Source: Ampullaceana balthica (lineage: Eukaryota > Mollusca > Gastropoda > Lymnaeidae). Taken from it: DNA of 64,000 nt. Below the pieces are notes generated by a model. The model was not told the origin of the DNA. It searched no databases and saw only the letters and a program-made list of their open reading frames with translations. This document shows, piece by piece, positions 1-11,137 of the stretch. The stretch covers positions 1,917,332 through 1,981,331 of the forward strand of contig CALYLW010000070.1 of assembly GCA_944989445.1 (NCBI GenBank). Direction: 5' to 3'. The position numbers and the translations under genes were made by a program. Every line of letters begins with the position of its first letter. Positions within the stretch are counted from its first letter, which is position 1.

Positions 1-89
1 ACATCAAAAAAGAAGATTATAAGCATACCAATTTTAAATATTGACTTCCCTTGATTTTTTGAGTTCTAGGCAAGTAGACTATGTGGTTG

Positions 90-480
90 ACTTCTATTTT
101 ACACGCTTTTATTTAAGTCACCCTGTTTGTATGTTGTATCCATCCATCCATCCTTTAAATCTTGAAACGTAAAATAATTAAACCACTTCTGGTGGTCCTA
201 GAGATCTCAAAATTTTACCACAGATAGATCTTGGATGACAATGCATTGTATCAAAATTTCAGATCGATCGAATGTACCGTAATTAAATTAATCAATTTTT
301 AGTTTATCTCTATTTATCACTATTTTAGAATGTATAGTCGTCTGCTAGAGTTGACCTCCACGGCTCACTGGTTTCACTCCAGCCCAAATTCCCGTGTTTA
401 CATCAAGGGCAGGGGAGATCAGCGCGTTTCAGTCTGTAAATGTTTGTAAATAAAAGTGTGTCCTTTTTTAAAAAAAAATT
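90..480 (+). repeat. Interspersed repeat copy, Helentron-related body
   Basis: This stretch starts near a TTTTACACGCTTTTATTTAA motif and ends near AGTCTGTAAATGTTTG. The same unit, reversed, lies at about 14946-15367, nested in a Helitron. Its middle, around ATGCATTGTATCAAAATTTC and the CGATCGAATGTACCGTAATT motif, is shared with the Helentron-like family seen at 18157, 31334 and 63143. It carries no coding potential. Boundaries are approximate. Confidence 0.6.
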
Positions 481-1766
481 TTTTTTACATTTTACTTATT
501 AATAGTAATTTTAAAAAATGACATTAACAAATGTTTAGTTAAACGTTCCGAATGCTATTGAAGTTTATTTCTTTCAAATATTTTTCCCCTTAAAAACGAA
601 CAAATTTAGGTGAATGGGTTGGTTTATTATTTTTTTATAAAATATATTTTTATATTATGTGCAAGGACTCATCCATGTCAAAAACACCTTCCCACGTCTG
701 CCAGTTTACTCACGTCATCTTTAATCACACGTGGATTGACCCAGCCGTTCTGTTTACACTGGAGAGCAGTCATGGAAAAGTTATATGTCACTCATCACGC
801 CGAGTTTTATAATCATACCGTCATTTTTATTGTAGCGCACATTTCATCTAAGTCGGATGTGTGTCTCAAATCACACATACACACACATAGAGGGAGAGAG
901 AGAGAGAGAGTGAGAGACAATAGACAGCATGGCCTCCATACTCCGCCATCTTCTCTCAACCCCTGCCCATCTCCCTCATTCCTACCACATGACTCGCGGT
1001 TTTGGAATTGTTGCCTCGTTTTAAATGTAGGCCTATTGGTAATTCCCGTTTGTTTAACGTGTTAAAGCGTGTGAATAGTTCTCTTGACCCACTCCCATTA
1101 CTTGAGTAGCTGCGTTCAAATCTAATGGGTGTAATTTCAACTAGTCTTCTGCTTGATCCTTGTTGCTTGATGTTTTTTTTCTCTACATTTATTATGAATA
1201 TGATCATTATTTTCATTATTATTATTGTAACACGTTACTAATGCTTCAAATAGTTCGTAAATAATGCGTACATATTCAGTTAGACCCCTCCCATCTTCCC
1301 GTACAAATCTGTACACACATATCCCGAACCCAACCACCACCGCCAACAGTTTTTTATGTTACATCTTTGAATGGCCTCCGGGGAATCAAAGTGTGTATTA
1401 CAGGTTAGATGATTTGAGGGAAAGGGGGGTAACGAGCGATGTTATTCTCTTTCGTGGAATACTCTATTTGTCCTGTCAGAACATAACATGACCCCCATCT
1501 TATCGAAGTCCTTTGGAGGAAAAAAAATATTTTAGGAAGAACATGTAGGCTGCAAGTAAATTTTTATTTGCAATAAAATAAATGATTAAGCAAAAATGAT
1601 ATTCTTTTACAAAAAAAAACTAAAATAATGTTAGGGCCTAGGCTTATGTATTTTAAAAAATTCTAGACGGGTGTAACATTGCAAGTATTTTACCATTAGA
1701 AGAGATTACAAAGGCATGACTTCGAACTTAACGCGAGTTTTGTTTTTTATATAGTATTTTCTTAGG
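481..1766. other. Non-coding stretch without a recognised gene
   Basis: AT-rich sequence with a short (GA)n run near 893-913 and a (CA)n run near 875. Short open frames here (for example 610-1065) have no domain, no codon signal and overlap frames on the other strand, so I do not call them genes. Confidence 0.5.
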
Positions 1767-2120
1767 AAATAAATAGAAGTAAAAAAAAGATTTTTAAAAA
1801 ACACGTTTTTACAAGCGGACTAAAAAGAAGAAAATAATTTAAAACTTATTAGTTCAAGTACTTCGATTTAATATGACTAAAAGCGTGGGGCGGGCGCTTA
1901 TGAGGTTTAACATATGCGGTTCACTCATTCTCTCACTTATAGATCTCTCTTTTGCCTTCTAAATTAGAAATCTTTAATTTTTATACCAAACACCCACCCC
2001 ACGTTTTTAGTCATATTAAATCGAAGTACTTGAACTAATAAGTTTTAAATTATTTTCTTCTTTTTAGTCCGCTTGTAAAAACGTGTTTTTTTTAAATATT
2101 TTTTTTACTTCTATTTATTT
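1767..2120. repeat. Foldback element with about 130-bp inverted arms
   Basis: The left arm (about 1767-1898) and the right arm (about 1989-2120) are near-perfect reverse complements; both contain ACGTTTTTACAAGCGGACTA and its complement. The loop between them is about 90 bp. A second copy with the same arms lies at 17759-18107. Such long inverted arms with a short unrelated loop are the hallmark of foldback or MITE-like elements. No transposase is encoded. Confidence 0.8.
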
Positions 2121-2525
2121 TATTCTTTTTAGTCCACTTATAACAACCTGGTTTTTAAAAATATTTTTTACCTCTATTTATTTTACCAAACACCTCACAA
2201 GCGCCCGCCCAACGTTTTAAAAACATTGTGATGTGGTCACGGGGCGAACTCACAGATGTCAACAAAAGCCGACGGTTTCAGATGCTTTTATATAGACTAT
2301 AGATAAACTTAAAAGTTCAATAATTTAATAACGGTACTATTGATTGATCTGAAATTTTGATACAATGCATTGTCATCCAAGATCTATCTGTGGTAAAATT
2401 TTCAGATCTCTAGGACCATCAGAAGTGGTTCAATTTTACGTTGGCAGATTTGAAAAAATCTTGGACAAACAAACAATGCCCAACGAAAGCCAGTTAATAA
2501 AAACGTGTTAAAAAAACATTGCATT
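2121..2525 (+). repeat. Interspersed repeat following the foldback element
   Basis: This unit (motifs CAAGCGCCCGCC, ATTGTGATGTGGTCACGGGG and AATGCCCAACGAAAGC) recurs at about 18696-19040. In that second copy a Helentron-like element is inserted, so 2150-2195 preserves the uninterrupted site. Non-coding. Confidence 0.7.
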
Positions 2526-2579
2526 ACATTCGAGTCAATACGGTTTATTTTCTTTAGATTTCTACACTTAAATTCGAGT

Positions 2580-2698
2580 GGTGGCAGTGGCACGGTGGTG
2601 GCAGTCGCATGGTGGTGTCAGTGGCACTGTGGTGGCAGTGACACGGTGGTGGCAGTGGCATGGTGGTGGCAGTTGCACAGTGGTGGCAGTGGCACGGT
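2580..2698 (+). repeat. 17-bp GC-rich minisatellite, seven copies
   Basis: Seven consecutive 17-bp units of the form GGTGGCAGTGGCACGGT with single-base changes. It stands out from its AT-rich surroundings. Overlapping short frames translate the repeat and are not genes. Confidence 0.85.
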
Positions 2699-3643
2699 CG
2701 GCCTACCGAGAGTCATGGCTTCGAGCCTCTTTGAAGGCAGACATTTTTTTCTCTGGGCTAAGGGTGTTCCTGAGTCCACCCAGCTCCGAATGGGTACCTG
2801 ACAATGGTTAGGGAAACAAAGGCGGCTGGGCATTGTGCCACACAATTACTCATAACCGTGGCGTCACTTGCCAACAGACCAGCATAGTTTGTTCATTCTT
2901 ATAAGAAACCAGTTCGCAAAAAATTTCTGCAATAGAAAAGAAAGAAAAAAAAAGAAAGCAATTGTTTCCTTAATTTCAAGTGACGGTAAGCTATTCAGTC
3001 AAACTTGTACCGTGATTTGCATCTTCTTAGACAAATTATAACTAAGTCCAAAAGATCTTCAATATTTATTTATTTATAGTGAATATTCACAACTGACAAG
3101 AGTAACTTCATTAGTTAAATTACCAAACATATCAACTCTGGAGGATAGAAGAATAAAGTAAGAAAAATGTGTAATAATACATACGGCATTAAACTCTAAA
3201 TTGAAAACACAAAACAACAATCAGATTATTTTTAAAATTTTTTTTAAATGTTCTTGTTCCTTTCGCAATAACAAACACATAAAAATCTTCATTCTTTTCC
3301 TTGGTGTGGGCTGGGCTGACTGAATAAGATATAAACTTTGGATAACCGTAGAACGCAATAATCAATATACATAATTCCCGTTGTCTGTATGGTTGTAATG
3401 TAATGCTGTTAGGTGGCGCTGCGGTTGGAAGTAATGCTGTTAGGTGGCGCTGCGATCGATTTGTGCTACTGATTGTAGAAAGCAGCGCACCAAATTACTG
3501 CACCAAAAATAACTCTTTTCGAACGTTCCGCATAAAAAAATTTCAATATGATAATAAAGGAATCAAATAAAAATAAATAAAAGTAAATGAAAGTTCTGTA
3601 TTACGTTATTTTTTAATCTGATGTGTATTTATTTTGAAAACTT

Positions 3644-3671
3644 CCGTCATTTTTGACGGGTGATACACTAG
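3644..3671 (+). mobile_element. Helitron 3' terminus (family B)
   Basis: A hairpin CCGTCATTTTTGACGG is followed about 8 nt later by CTAG and then T. A hairpin just upstream of CTRR-T is the canonical Helitron 3' end. The same terminus occurs at 9610-9637 and, on the minus strand, at 23845-23875. The 5' end of this copy was not located. Confidence 0.75.
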
Positions 3672-3718
3672 TATCATACATAGAAGAAGATTATGTAATG
3701 TATAAGATAAGATTTGAG

Positions 3719-3940
3719 CAAAGTTCCGAGTGACCTCCTGTAAGCTGCGGGGCTGCGCAGATATCTGGCCGATCCGCGCAGCGATTTAGAATTTCCGAGC
3801 TGTAAATTGTGATAAAGATAATATAATATCAGTGTTTGTGGTGTATAAAATTAATCTTTTTTTAAATGGATGCTGTGCAACTTTGCACACAATTTTTTTA
3901 TATTATGCATACGGACCGACGATTCTTAGCGGGAACATTG
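3719..3940 (+). mobile_element. hAT-type MITE, diverged copy
   Basis: The interior matches the MITEs at 9759-9943, 40977-41152 and 61096-61282 (GGCTGCGCAGATAT, GTGCAACTTTGCACAC and a GGGAACATTG right end). The left end is degraded and no clear target duplication remains. Confidence 0.65.
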
Positions 3941-4626
3941 CTCAGCAGTTGTATATACAGAGGCTAGAATTAATCAATAACTAGATCACACCATTCTTTC
4001 GTCAAACCATTTGTCCCAGGTTGGAATTAATAGCTTTCGTCGTTCCTCCTGCATTACCCCCACGTTACAGATGTGTTCTCCTATTTCAGAAGCGAGGTGT
4101 GAGACCCAAGTAAGGTGATAGAGTTAGCATTCTGCAATTTTTTTATGGGGGGGGGGTCTTATTCGGGGCTGGCGTTTGTGCACTGGCTTGTCTTTACATT
4201 TGAAAAGATATGATCTCAAGTAACTCAATGCGAAAGACTTCACAAAATTGTTTAACGATTTTTAGTTTTTAAAACATTAGCGAACAAAAATACATTAATC
4301 ACGAGGCGACCACCATGAGTTGAAAACAAGGGGGGGGTAAAAATGCCGTCATTAAAAAAAACATTAATAATGTATTGTTGAGATTATTGAAGGATTCGAA
4401 GCGCGCAATAAGATGACTGGGGACAGTAGAAATTTCAATCAAGGCGAGTTAATAGACAGAAAGAAAGGAGATAGCTATTCTTGAACTGGAAACTTGTCAT
4501 TGAGTGAAAGTAGGAAATGTAATTGAGGTAAAAGAAAAGGTTTGTTAGCATGATATGAATTTAGTGAGTTTCATACAATGAGAAATAATAGAGATACGAA
4601 AATATTTATGTAAAGTTGAATTTAAA

Positions 4627-4642
4627 GTGTGTGTGTGTGTGT

Positions 4643-4714
<72 letters not shown>
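4627..4714 (+). repeat. Compound microsatellite (GT)n(TA)n(GA)n
   Basis: Three adjoining dinucleotide runs, GT then TA then GA, with no interruption between blocks. Likely polymorphic in length. No function inferred. Confidence 0.95.
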
Positions 4715-4717
<3 letters not shown>

Positions 4718-5109
4718 AGAAATAGGATTATGTGAAGTCAGTTTGTTAACGTCTGGTAAGTTCGGAGAAAATTCAGTTTCCAGATAAGAGAAATCATTAA
4801 CAGGTCCGAGTCTGATTATGCAAGTACGACGGGCCCTAAGCCTATTTGTGCTACAGTGCCATTGATTATAATGATTATGGCTAACAGGAATCGAGTGTGA
4901 AAATTACGATTGTAAGGATCGGTGTCTGGATAGAGTCATAATGTATTCAGATTGATCCACTAACCTCCTCTCCCTCTGACGTCAGAATGCACAGATATTC
5001 ATCTAAGATCTAAATCCAAGTTCTACTACTCTGTCTGACACAAGGATGTCGGGGGTTATCTCTGAATAATTTCACGGCCAAACTTACTGAGGCCGGTGAA
5101 CTGTGGATG

Positions 5110-5331
5110 ATTTTGAAAGGTAAAAAGCGGATGCAATATGTAATTGTAAATTTGCATGTCGCAAACTACTTTTTTGTCATTCAAATAGTTATTTTTGTAA
5201 GTCCGCATTCTAATATCGTAACACGTGTGAATCCACTGAAAACGTAATTAAATAAATTGAAAGCAATCAAATATTTAAGTCGAACTTGTATTTAAAGTTA
5301 TACGTATTTGACGTCATTTATGGACGGCACC
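5110..5331 (-). mobile_element. Partial PIF/Harbinger-like MITE
   Basis: Ends with TTTATGGACGGCACCTAT, matching the terminal inverted repeat of the complete copies at 12774-13045, 15896-16331 and 33083-33491, and shares the internal ACACGTGTGAATCCACTGAA-type segment with them. The opposite terminus is missing. Confidence 0.6.
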
Positions 5332-6405
5332 TATGGTACAAATACTTCTCAAAGATGCAGTATCATCACCCACGCGTTGGTTGTTGACATTGTTGTTTTG
5401 TTGTTGTTTTTTTAAACTCATTTTTAGTTCTGCCTTTACTTCAAACCTTATTTTAAAAGCACCAACAGATGCACACTATAGAATTGAATATATATTTTTT
5501 TTTAAAATGGCGCTAACTGCTTTCGATTTACTTTTTTGTTGTTATAAATCTTAAGATTTTCCTTTAATTATTTTTTTAATGATTCATATTTCAAATATAG
5601 GTAAATCTCAAATTTGTATAACATGTTGTTTGAAATCGAAGTAAGATGCAAATATTTTTTAAGTATTTCTATTTGATTTTGATAATAATCCTGATTGCGA
5701 AATCTTCCTTCGAAGATCAAACGCCAAGTGATTTATTAACTTATTAGCCTATGTGGTAAACAAACCAGAATAGTCTCCTATTTATTGGACTCTTAATATC
5801 ATCATTGTCTCGCCTCCACGTGGAGCGTGGTCCACACTAGGCCAAGGCTCCGTTGGACCGCATGGTAGGACGGCTAACTTGATTCCATTGCTTGAGTTGT
5901 GTTGTAGTTGTCGCACCACTTGTTACTGCTGTGTTGTCACGTCCATCACACAAATTGCTATACCTCGGCTCTTCGTAACATAGTTTTATGCAACGTGACG
6001 TTCTTCTTTTTTTTCTCTTTTTTACCCATAATTTGTTTAAAGTATCCACTATCTAGGACTTTCATCCATCTGGTAAATCCAGAAAATGAATGCCTTGAGC
6101 GCAGCTGTACGCAATAGAAATCGTCATCATTTATATTATAATTTTAATATTGTTACAGCATAAGAATCTAGCAGTAAGGAAGGATCTGTACCATATTTTT
6201 TTGGAAAGAGCGCGTTTTTTGAAGAGGCTGCATGTGCTCATCCTCACGGTCCCTTCTGAAAATTTCATGCGTGGATGGACAAGGAATAAAAATGCATTTA
6301 AACAAAAAAATTAGTACGTGCTTTTGTTGGCATAACAGCTAAACACAGAGAGAGGGGTGTTGTTTTTTTCTTGACGGTCCTTTGATATATTTAACTAGGG
6401 GCAAG
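5332..6405. other. Non-coding stretch, nothing recognised
   Basis: AT-rich sequence without repeats I can match elsewhere in the window and without a convincing open frame. Confidence 0.4.
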
Positions 6406-6426
6406 TACCCGGCTCCCGCCCGGGTT

Positions 6427-6956
6427 TAACAACAACGGCAACAAAACAAAAACAACAAAAACAACAACAAAACAACAAAAACAACAACAAAAACAACAAA
6501 AACAACAAAACAACAAAAACAAAACAACAACAAAAACAACAACAAAACAAAAACAAAACAACAACAAAACAACAACTACAACAACAACAACAAAACAACA
6601 ACTACAACAACAACAGCAACAACAACAAAGCAACAACAACAAAACAACAAATACAACAGCAACAACAACAAAGCAACAACAACATGAAGGACATTGTCGT
6701 CGCAGGGCAAGGGATGTGGACAACAACAACAACAGCAAAAACAACACAAAAGCAACAACAGCAACAACAACAACAACAGCAACAACAACAAAAACAACAA
6801 CAGCAACAACAACAAAAACAAAACAAAAACAAAAACATCAACAACAAAACAACAACAAAACAACAACTACAACAACAACAGCAACAACAACAAAGCAACA
6901 ACAACAAAACAACAACTACAACAACAAAAGCAACAACAACAAAGCAACAAAAAAAA
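6427..6956 (+). repeat. Degenerate (CAA)n/(CAAAA)n simple-repeat block
   Basis: About 530 bp made almost only of A and C on the plus strand, broken once by a unique patch at 6685-6718. It produces long open frames in several phases (poly-Gln/Asn/Thr forward, poly-Leu/Val/Cys reverse). These overlap each other and end at the block edges, so they are artefacts of composition. Confidence 0.9.
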
Positions 6957-7054
6957 TTATTTTATGGCGATAATCGCCTTCTTGTTAATCTCAACACCAA
7001 AATGTTTATTAATTTGCGTCATTATTTTACGTCTTAATTTTCAATAATTTTTAT

Positions 7055-7260
7055 TTTATATAGCTCATATAGGGAAAAACTACATTTTGGGCCCCCGGGC
7101 CCCAGTATCTTATATATATGGAACGAAACCCGTTTAATAACCTTTCCGGTATAATTTTGTGTACGTGTACCAAATTTCACGTTATTTGGTTGTCTGGATC
7201 TTGAGTTATTAGGGAACAGACAGACAACAAATGCGGCTTATATATATAGAGAGATAATAC
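7055..7260 (+). repeat. Retroposon-like fragment with TATATA-rich tail
   Basis: Contains a GGGCCCCCGGGCCC palindrome, a CCAAATTTCACGTTATTTGG segment and a tail with GAACAGACAGACAACAAATG followed by TATATATATAGAGAGAT. The tail resembles 3' ends of short retroposons, but no coding part is present and the family is not identified. Confidence 0.35.
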
Positions 7261-7539
7261 GTCATGAGTACCCCCACTTTTTATTTTTAACCTTTAGATT
7301 CTTTCAATTAACCCGGGTAACTGGAAAATATTGTTTCTTTATTTTTCTTTCTCATGCGAACAACCAAAGCATTTGCTTACAAATATATATAAATATATTT
7401 TTTTAAAACTATATTATTAATTTGTTTAAAGTTAAATATTCAATTATCAGCAAAATGTAGCTCAACATAATTAGCCAAGGCTCAGCTGAAAGGTAAAGGT
7501 ATTTGATGAATATGCAGTCCATAAGCGAACTTTATCAAT

Positions 7540-8200
7540 TTTTTAGCTCATATTTTAATTTTGGAAAAGGGAACAATGTAATTAAAAAAACGTTAAAAAA
7601 CAAGTTTTTTACTATAAATCCTTAATGTACGAGGAGAAAGGGGGTTAAAATAGATCCAAAGTTTTGGCGACAAGCAAGGGTGCAAGCAAGCAACCAGACA
7701 CCACGAGTTAGTATAAAGGATTTAATATTTTAAAAAACGTAAAAAAATCCATTTTTTCACTATAAATCCTTTATGCACGAGACGTAACTAAAAGAATGTT
7801 CATTATAATACGCAGCGCAAGACCATCCAAAAATACAAAATTGCAGTTGTGTCGTAAAACATGTTTAATATAATGCGCACCGATCAGGAATATGTTTATA
7901 AAAAGAGTTGTCAATAAAATACGCACCTTATTGCGCGACAGAAAGGTTGTTCAATATAATGCGCACCCTTACACTCTATCTCAAAAAATAACATGATACA
8001 TAGGAATAAATAAAATAATCTAAAAAATCAATAATTTAATTATGGTACATGTGGTCGATCTGAGATTTTGATACATAGTTTTTATCATCGCCACAAAACT
8101 GCCTGCAAAATTTTAGTTTGCTAGCTTACGAGGAAGTTGGTTAAAAATCGATCCAAAATTTTGGCGACCGACAAGCAAGGAATCAAGGGTTCAAACAGAC
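7540..8200 (-). repeat. Helentron-like repeat fragments in tandem
   Basis: Carries terminal motifs of the family listed at 18157 (AAGTTTTTTACTATAAATCC, GTATAAAGGATTTAA) at least twice, with ATAATGCGCACC-type interior segments also seen at 53500-53960. The copies are diverged and rearranged, so individual boundaries are not reliable. Confidence 0.55.
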
Positions 8201-8230
8201 AGAGGATTTGATGATGGTTAATTATAAAAT

Positions 8231-9425
8231 AAAATATTTCTCTCCATCATCGAGTCCTTCCACACCAATATGCACAGCACAGTGCTCTTCGATGGTGCCA
8301 CCTCAGAACCCTTCCCAGTTTGTAGCGGAGTCAAACAGGGCTGTGTACTGGCTCCAACACTCTTCGGTATCTTTTTCTCGATGCTACTGCGTCATGCATT
8401 CGAGGACTGTTTCGAGGGTGTAAACATCCATACCAGGGCGGATGGAAATCTGTACAACATCAGCCGTCTCCGTGCAAAGAGAAAAGTGGAAAATGTTTTA
8501 ATTAGAGAGTTGCTCTTCGCGGATGACGCAGCCCTTACCTCACATTCAGAGATAGGTCTCCAACTTTTGGTCGACAAGTTCTCAGAGGCATGCAAGGATT
8601 TTGGTCTAACGATAAGCCTCAAAAAGACCAACATTATGAGACAAGGAACAGACTGCTTCCCAGCAATCTCCATTGAGGGAAACACCTTGGATGTCGTCGA
8701 TGATTTTACCTACCTTGGCAGTAACATCACAAGCACACTCTCCCTGGAAAAGGAAATTGAAACCAGAATCGGCAAGGCTTCATCATTAATGGCTAGGCTG
8801 AATCAAAGAGTGTGGAACAATGCACAGCTCACTGCTAGGACGAAAATCACTGTGTACCAGGCCTGCGTGCTCAGCACACTCCTCTATGGCAGCGAGTGCT
8901 GGACGACCTATGCCAAACAAACAAAGCAACTCAACAGCTTCCACTTACGATGCTTGCGCAGGATTCTGCACATCAAGTGGCAGGACAAGATAACGAATGT
9001 CGAGGTACTCAGAAGGAGTCATATGCTGAGCATGCACTCAATCCTGAGTGAGAGGCGCCTGCGGTGGCTGGGACATGTCCGCAGGATGAACTCGGAGCGC
9101 ATTCCAAGAGCCCTGCTTTACGGTGAGCTGGCAACTGGTATGCGGAAAAGAGGACGCCCCTGCTTGCGCTTCAAGGATGTCTGCAAGAAAGACATGAGTC
9201 TGGCGCAGATAGACCATAAAACGTGGGAGACCATTGCTGAGGAGCGCACCTCCTGGCGGGCTAAAGTACGCGAGGGCATCCAAGTCGCGGAAGCTTCCCT
9301 TACAGTCAAGAGCGAGGAGAAAAGGGCCAGGAGAAAGGGGAAGGGGGGTAGAGGAGCAGGAGGAAACGCCATCATCCCATGAGGATGGACGGATGCCATA
9401 GAATTGTAAAATACAAAAAAAACAA
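8231..9425 (+). pseudogene. 5'-truncated non-LTR retrotransposon, reverse transcriptase C-terminal part
   Basis: An open frame reading through 8231-9382 encodes the palm and downstream region of a LINE reverse transcriptase. It includes the segment GVKQGCVLAPTLFGIFF and the catalytic box LFADDAAL (F/YADD), followed by a thumb region and a basic C-terminus containing RLRWLGHVRRM. The endonuclease, the fingers domain and the first ORF are missing, so it is a 5'-truncated, dead copy. The frame itself is intact, which suggests a fairly recent insertion. The 3' side runs into an A-rich tail near 9405-9425. The surrounding sequence is a Helitron body, and an uninterrupted version of that site exists at about 24041-24110 on the other strand. 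The clade (RTE, CR1 or other) was not determined. Confidence 0.85.
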
Positions 9426-9637
9426 AGGGGGCGTCGTAGGCGCCCTACAACCCCTATTATAAAATACTTTGTGTTCATTTTAGAAAGTTTAATATTTCGT
9501 ATTTATCAAACAACGACAAGTTAGTTGGGCTTATGAAAAAGGTCGGCGCCTTAGGCGCCCTAAAAAAAGTGCATTTTTTTCAAAATAAATAGATTTCAGC
9601 TGAAAACTTCCGTCAATTTTGACGGGTGATACGCTAG
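9426..9637 (+). mobile_element. Helitron 3' part (family B) interrupted by the LINE
   Basis: Contains the family body (GGCGCCCTACAACCCC, TTTAATATTTCGTATTTATC, AAGTTAGTTGGGCTT) and ends with the hairpin CCGTCAATTTTGACGG, a spacer, CTAG at 9634-9637 and T. This is a canonical Helitron 3' end. Confidence 0.75.
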
Positions 9638-9640
9638 TAT

Positions 9641-10323
9641 ATACTTATTTCCGGACGATTACACGAACATTTTTGTTTTAAACTTTTTACTGACGTGAAT
9701 GTTCAAAATGTTGATAAGGGTTATTGTGTCCATTGAGAGAAATCGTTTGCCTACCATGCAATGTTCCCTCTAAATCTAAGCTTCGTTGGTCCGTGTGCAA
9801 ATTTTTAAAAAAACTCATGTTCAAAGCTGCACAACGTCCAATTTTTATGCAATATTTTATAAAATTTGCTGCGTTGTGATTCTAAACTCCTGCGTAACGT
9901 CGGTCAAATATCTGCACAGCCGCGCTGCTTAAAGGGGACATTGCTACCATAGTTCTAACACTTCGCTTACATATCACCTGCAAACCAAACATCCACTACA
10001 GTATCAGAAACTTCAGCTGAGACAATCTAACTAAAGCTATGTGAATGATTATTCAGCTCGGCTGGTTATATTGTCAATAAGACCCGCTCATCACTTGAAC
10101 CAAATTATATCAATACACTTGTCTGTTTTACTTGTTGGTTAAAAGATGTCATATAAAGAAGACATTCCAGTGTTATTTCGATTTTTTGACAAGTAAGTTT
10201 AATGAATGTTACTTATGACACTATAAATTTCAATGTTTGGCTTTAATCGAAATTACAGATTAATTAATAGTTAATTTTTCAAAAAGTTAACGATTACATT
10301 TCAATTCATCGTTAACAGCCCTA
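9641..10323 (-). mobile_element. Truncated hAT element carrying a nested MITE
   Basis: Reverse-complement relative of 60723-61555: shares CGATTACACGAACATTTTTG, the segment around TCAAAATGTTGATAA and the terminal inverted repeat CAGCCCTA at 10316-10323. The other terminus is missing where it abuts the Helitron end at 9638. It contains the MITE at 9759-9943 at the same internal site as the 60723 copy. Non-coding. Confidence 0.75.
9759..9943 (-). mobile_element. hAT-type MITE, 185 bp, with 8-bp target duplication
   Basis: Starts CAATGTTCCCTC and ends GGGGACATTG. It is flanked by CTACCATG (9751-9758) and CTACCATA (9944-9951), a 7/8 match to an 8-bp duplication typical of hAT elements. Confidence 0.8.
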
Positions 10324-10811
10324 TTTATTTTATATAATTTTATTTAAGTAAAGTTGTAATAAGTTATAACTCAAAGCTTTCATTTAAATTTACTTTTAAA
10401 ACATTTAAATTAAGATTTACTCAATTAATTTGATTTTTAAAAAACACATGTAAAGAGTAAATAACATAACGACATTCAAGACTCATGGAGTTGGTTAATA
10501 TTTTAAGAACTTCTTATTTGATTTAATTTACCTGTTAAATCCTCCTTTCCGAAACCCCTCACGGCCCCCACACACGCACACACACACACACAACGCACTC
10601 CCCCCCCCCACACACACATGACCACACCTGTAGACTAAATCACAACTTGCGGTGTATCACAAATTGCCGACCCAGGAAATCAAGGCGAACTTGAAAGTGT
10701 GTGTGGGGGGCGGGGGGAAGTAAGAAGGGAGGGGTGTGTTGAGATATGGGTGAGGGAGACGAAAAGAAATAAAGTGTTGTTGGGGGGGGGGTATTGTGAT
10801 CCAACTACCAA
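10324..10811. other. Region just upstream of gene 1
   Basis: AT-rich sequence followed by (CA)n and C-rich runs at 10563-10618 and G-rich runs at 10700-10790. It is the presumed proximal promoter area of gene 1; no specific factor site is claimed. Confidence 0.4.
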
Positions 10812-10818
10812 TATAAAA
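10812..10818 (+). promoter_or_regulatory. TATA box of gene 1
   Basis: TATAAAA lies 50 bp upstream of the proposed ATG at 10862. A transcription start about 30 bp downstream, near 10842, would leave a 5' untranslated region of about 20 bases. The TATA box, short leader, ATG and donor site form a compact first exon. Confidence 0.6.
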
Positions 10819-10861
10819 GGGAAAACATTCTCCGGTGGAACATTCAGGAGAACAAGACGAC

Positions 10862-10888
10862 ATGGAAGTTACCTGCTCTTTGTTTTGG
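10862..10888 (+). CDS. Gene 1 exon 1: start codon and first half of the signal peptide
   Basis: Nine codons, MEVTCSLFW, followed directly by the donor GTAAGA at 10889. On its own it would be overlooked. Joined to exon 2 it gives a short n-region and a continuous hydrophobic core (SLFW plus LTVALASALV), as expected of a eukaryotic signal peptide. The phase (0) matches exon 2, and a TATA box sits 50 bp upstream. The start is chosen because it is the first ATG after the TATA box and completes the signal peptide. An alternative upstream exon cannot be excluded without transcript data. Confidence 0.75.
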
Positions 10889-11137
10889 GTAAGACAACAG
10901 CCGAATCCGGTTCAAATTTTTTATTTTCTCACCGGACCGATGGACAGTGTCGCACATAAGAATATAAAGTCTGAGATTAATTTTTATTTTAAATCTAATA
11001 GTTTGAAAATCTTTAAAAATACAACCCGATTATTTCTTTTCATTTACTTTATTGTTTTATTTTTCGAATACTTTTCAGTTTAACATCTGTTCTGTATAGT
11101 TATTTAACACAACCTTTCAACAAAAATATTTCGCTAC

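Larger units (their letters stand above)
2700..4626. other. Non-coding stretch with a MITE and a Helitron end
   Basis: Apart from the Helitron 3' end near 3672 and the MITE at 3719-3940 listed separately, there is a tandem duplication at 3398-3458 of a 24-bp unit containing TGCTGTTAGGTGGCGCTGCG. I see no coding sequence. Confidence 0.5.

Noticed and set aside
610..1065. 151-residue frame near the window start
   Set aside because: It runs across a microsatellite, has no domain and overlaps frames on the other strand.
6391..7047. Several open frames of about 70-118 residues on both strands
   Set aside because: They translate the (CAA)n block in different phases and have no independent coding signal.
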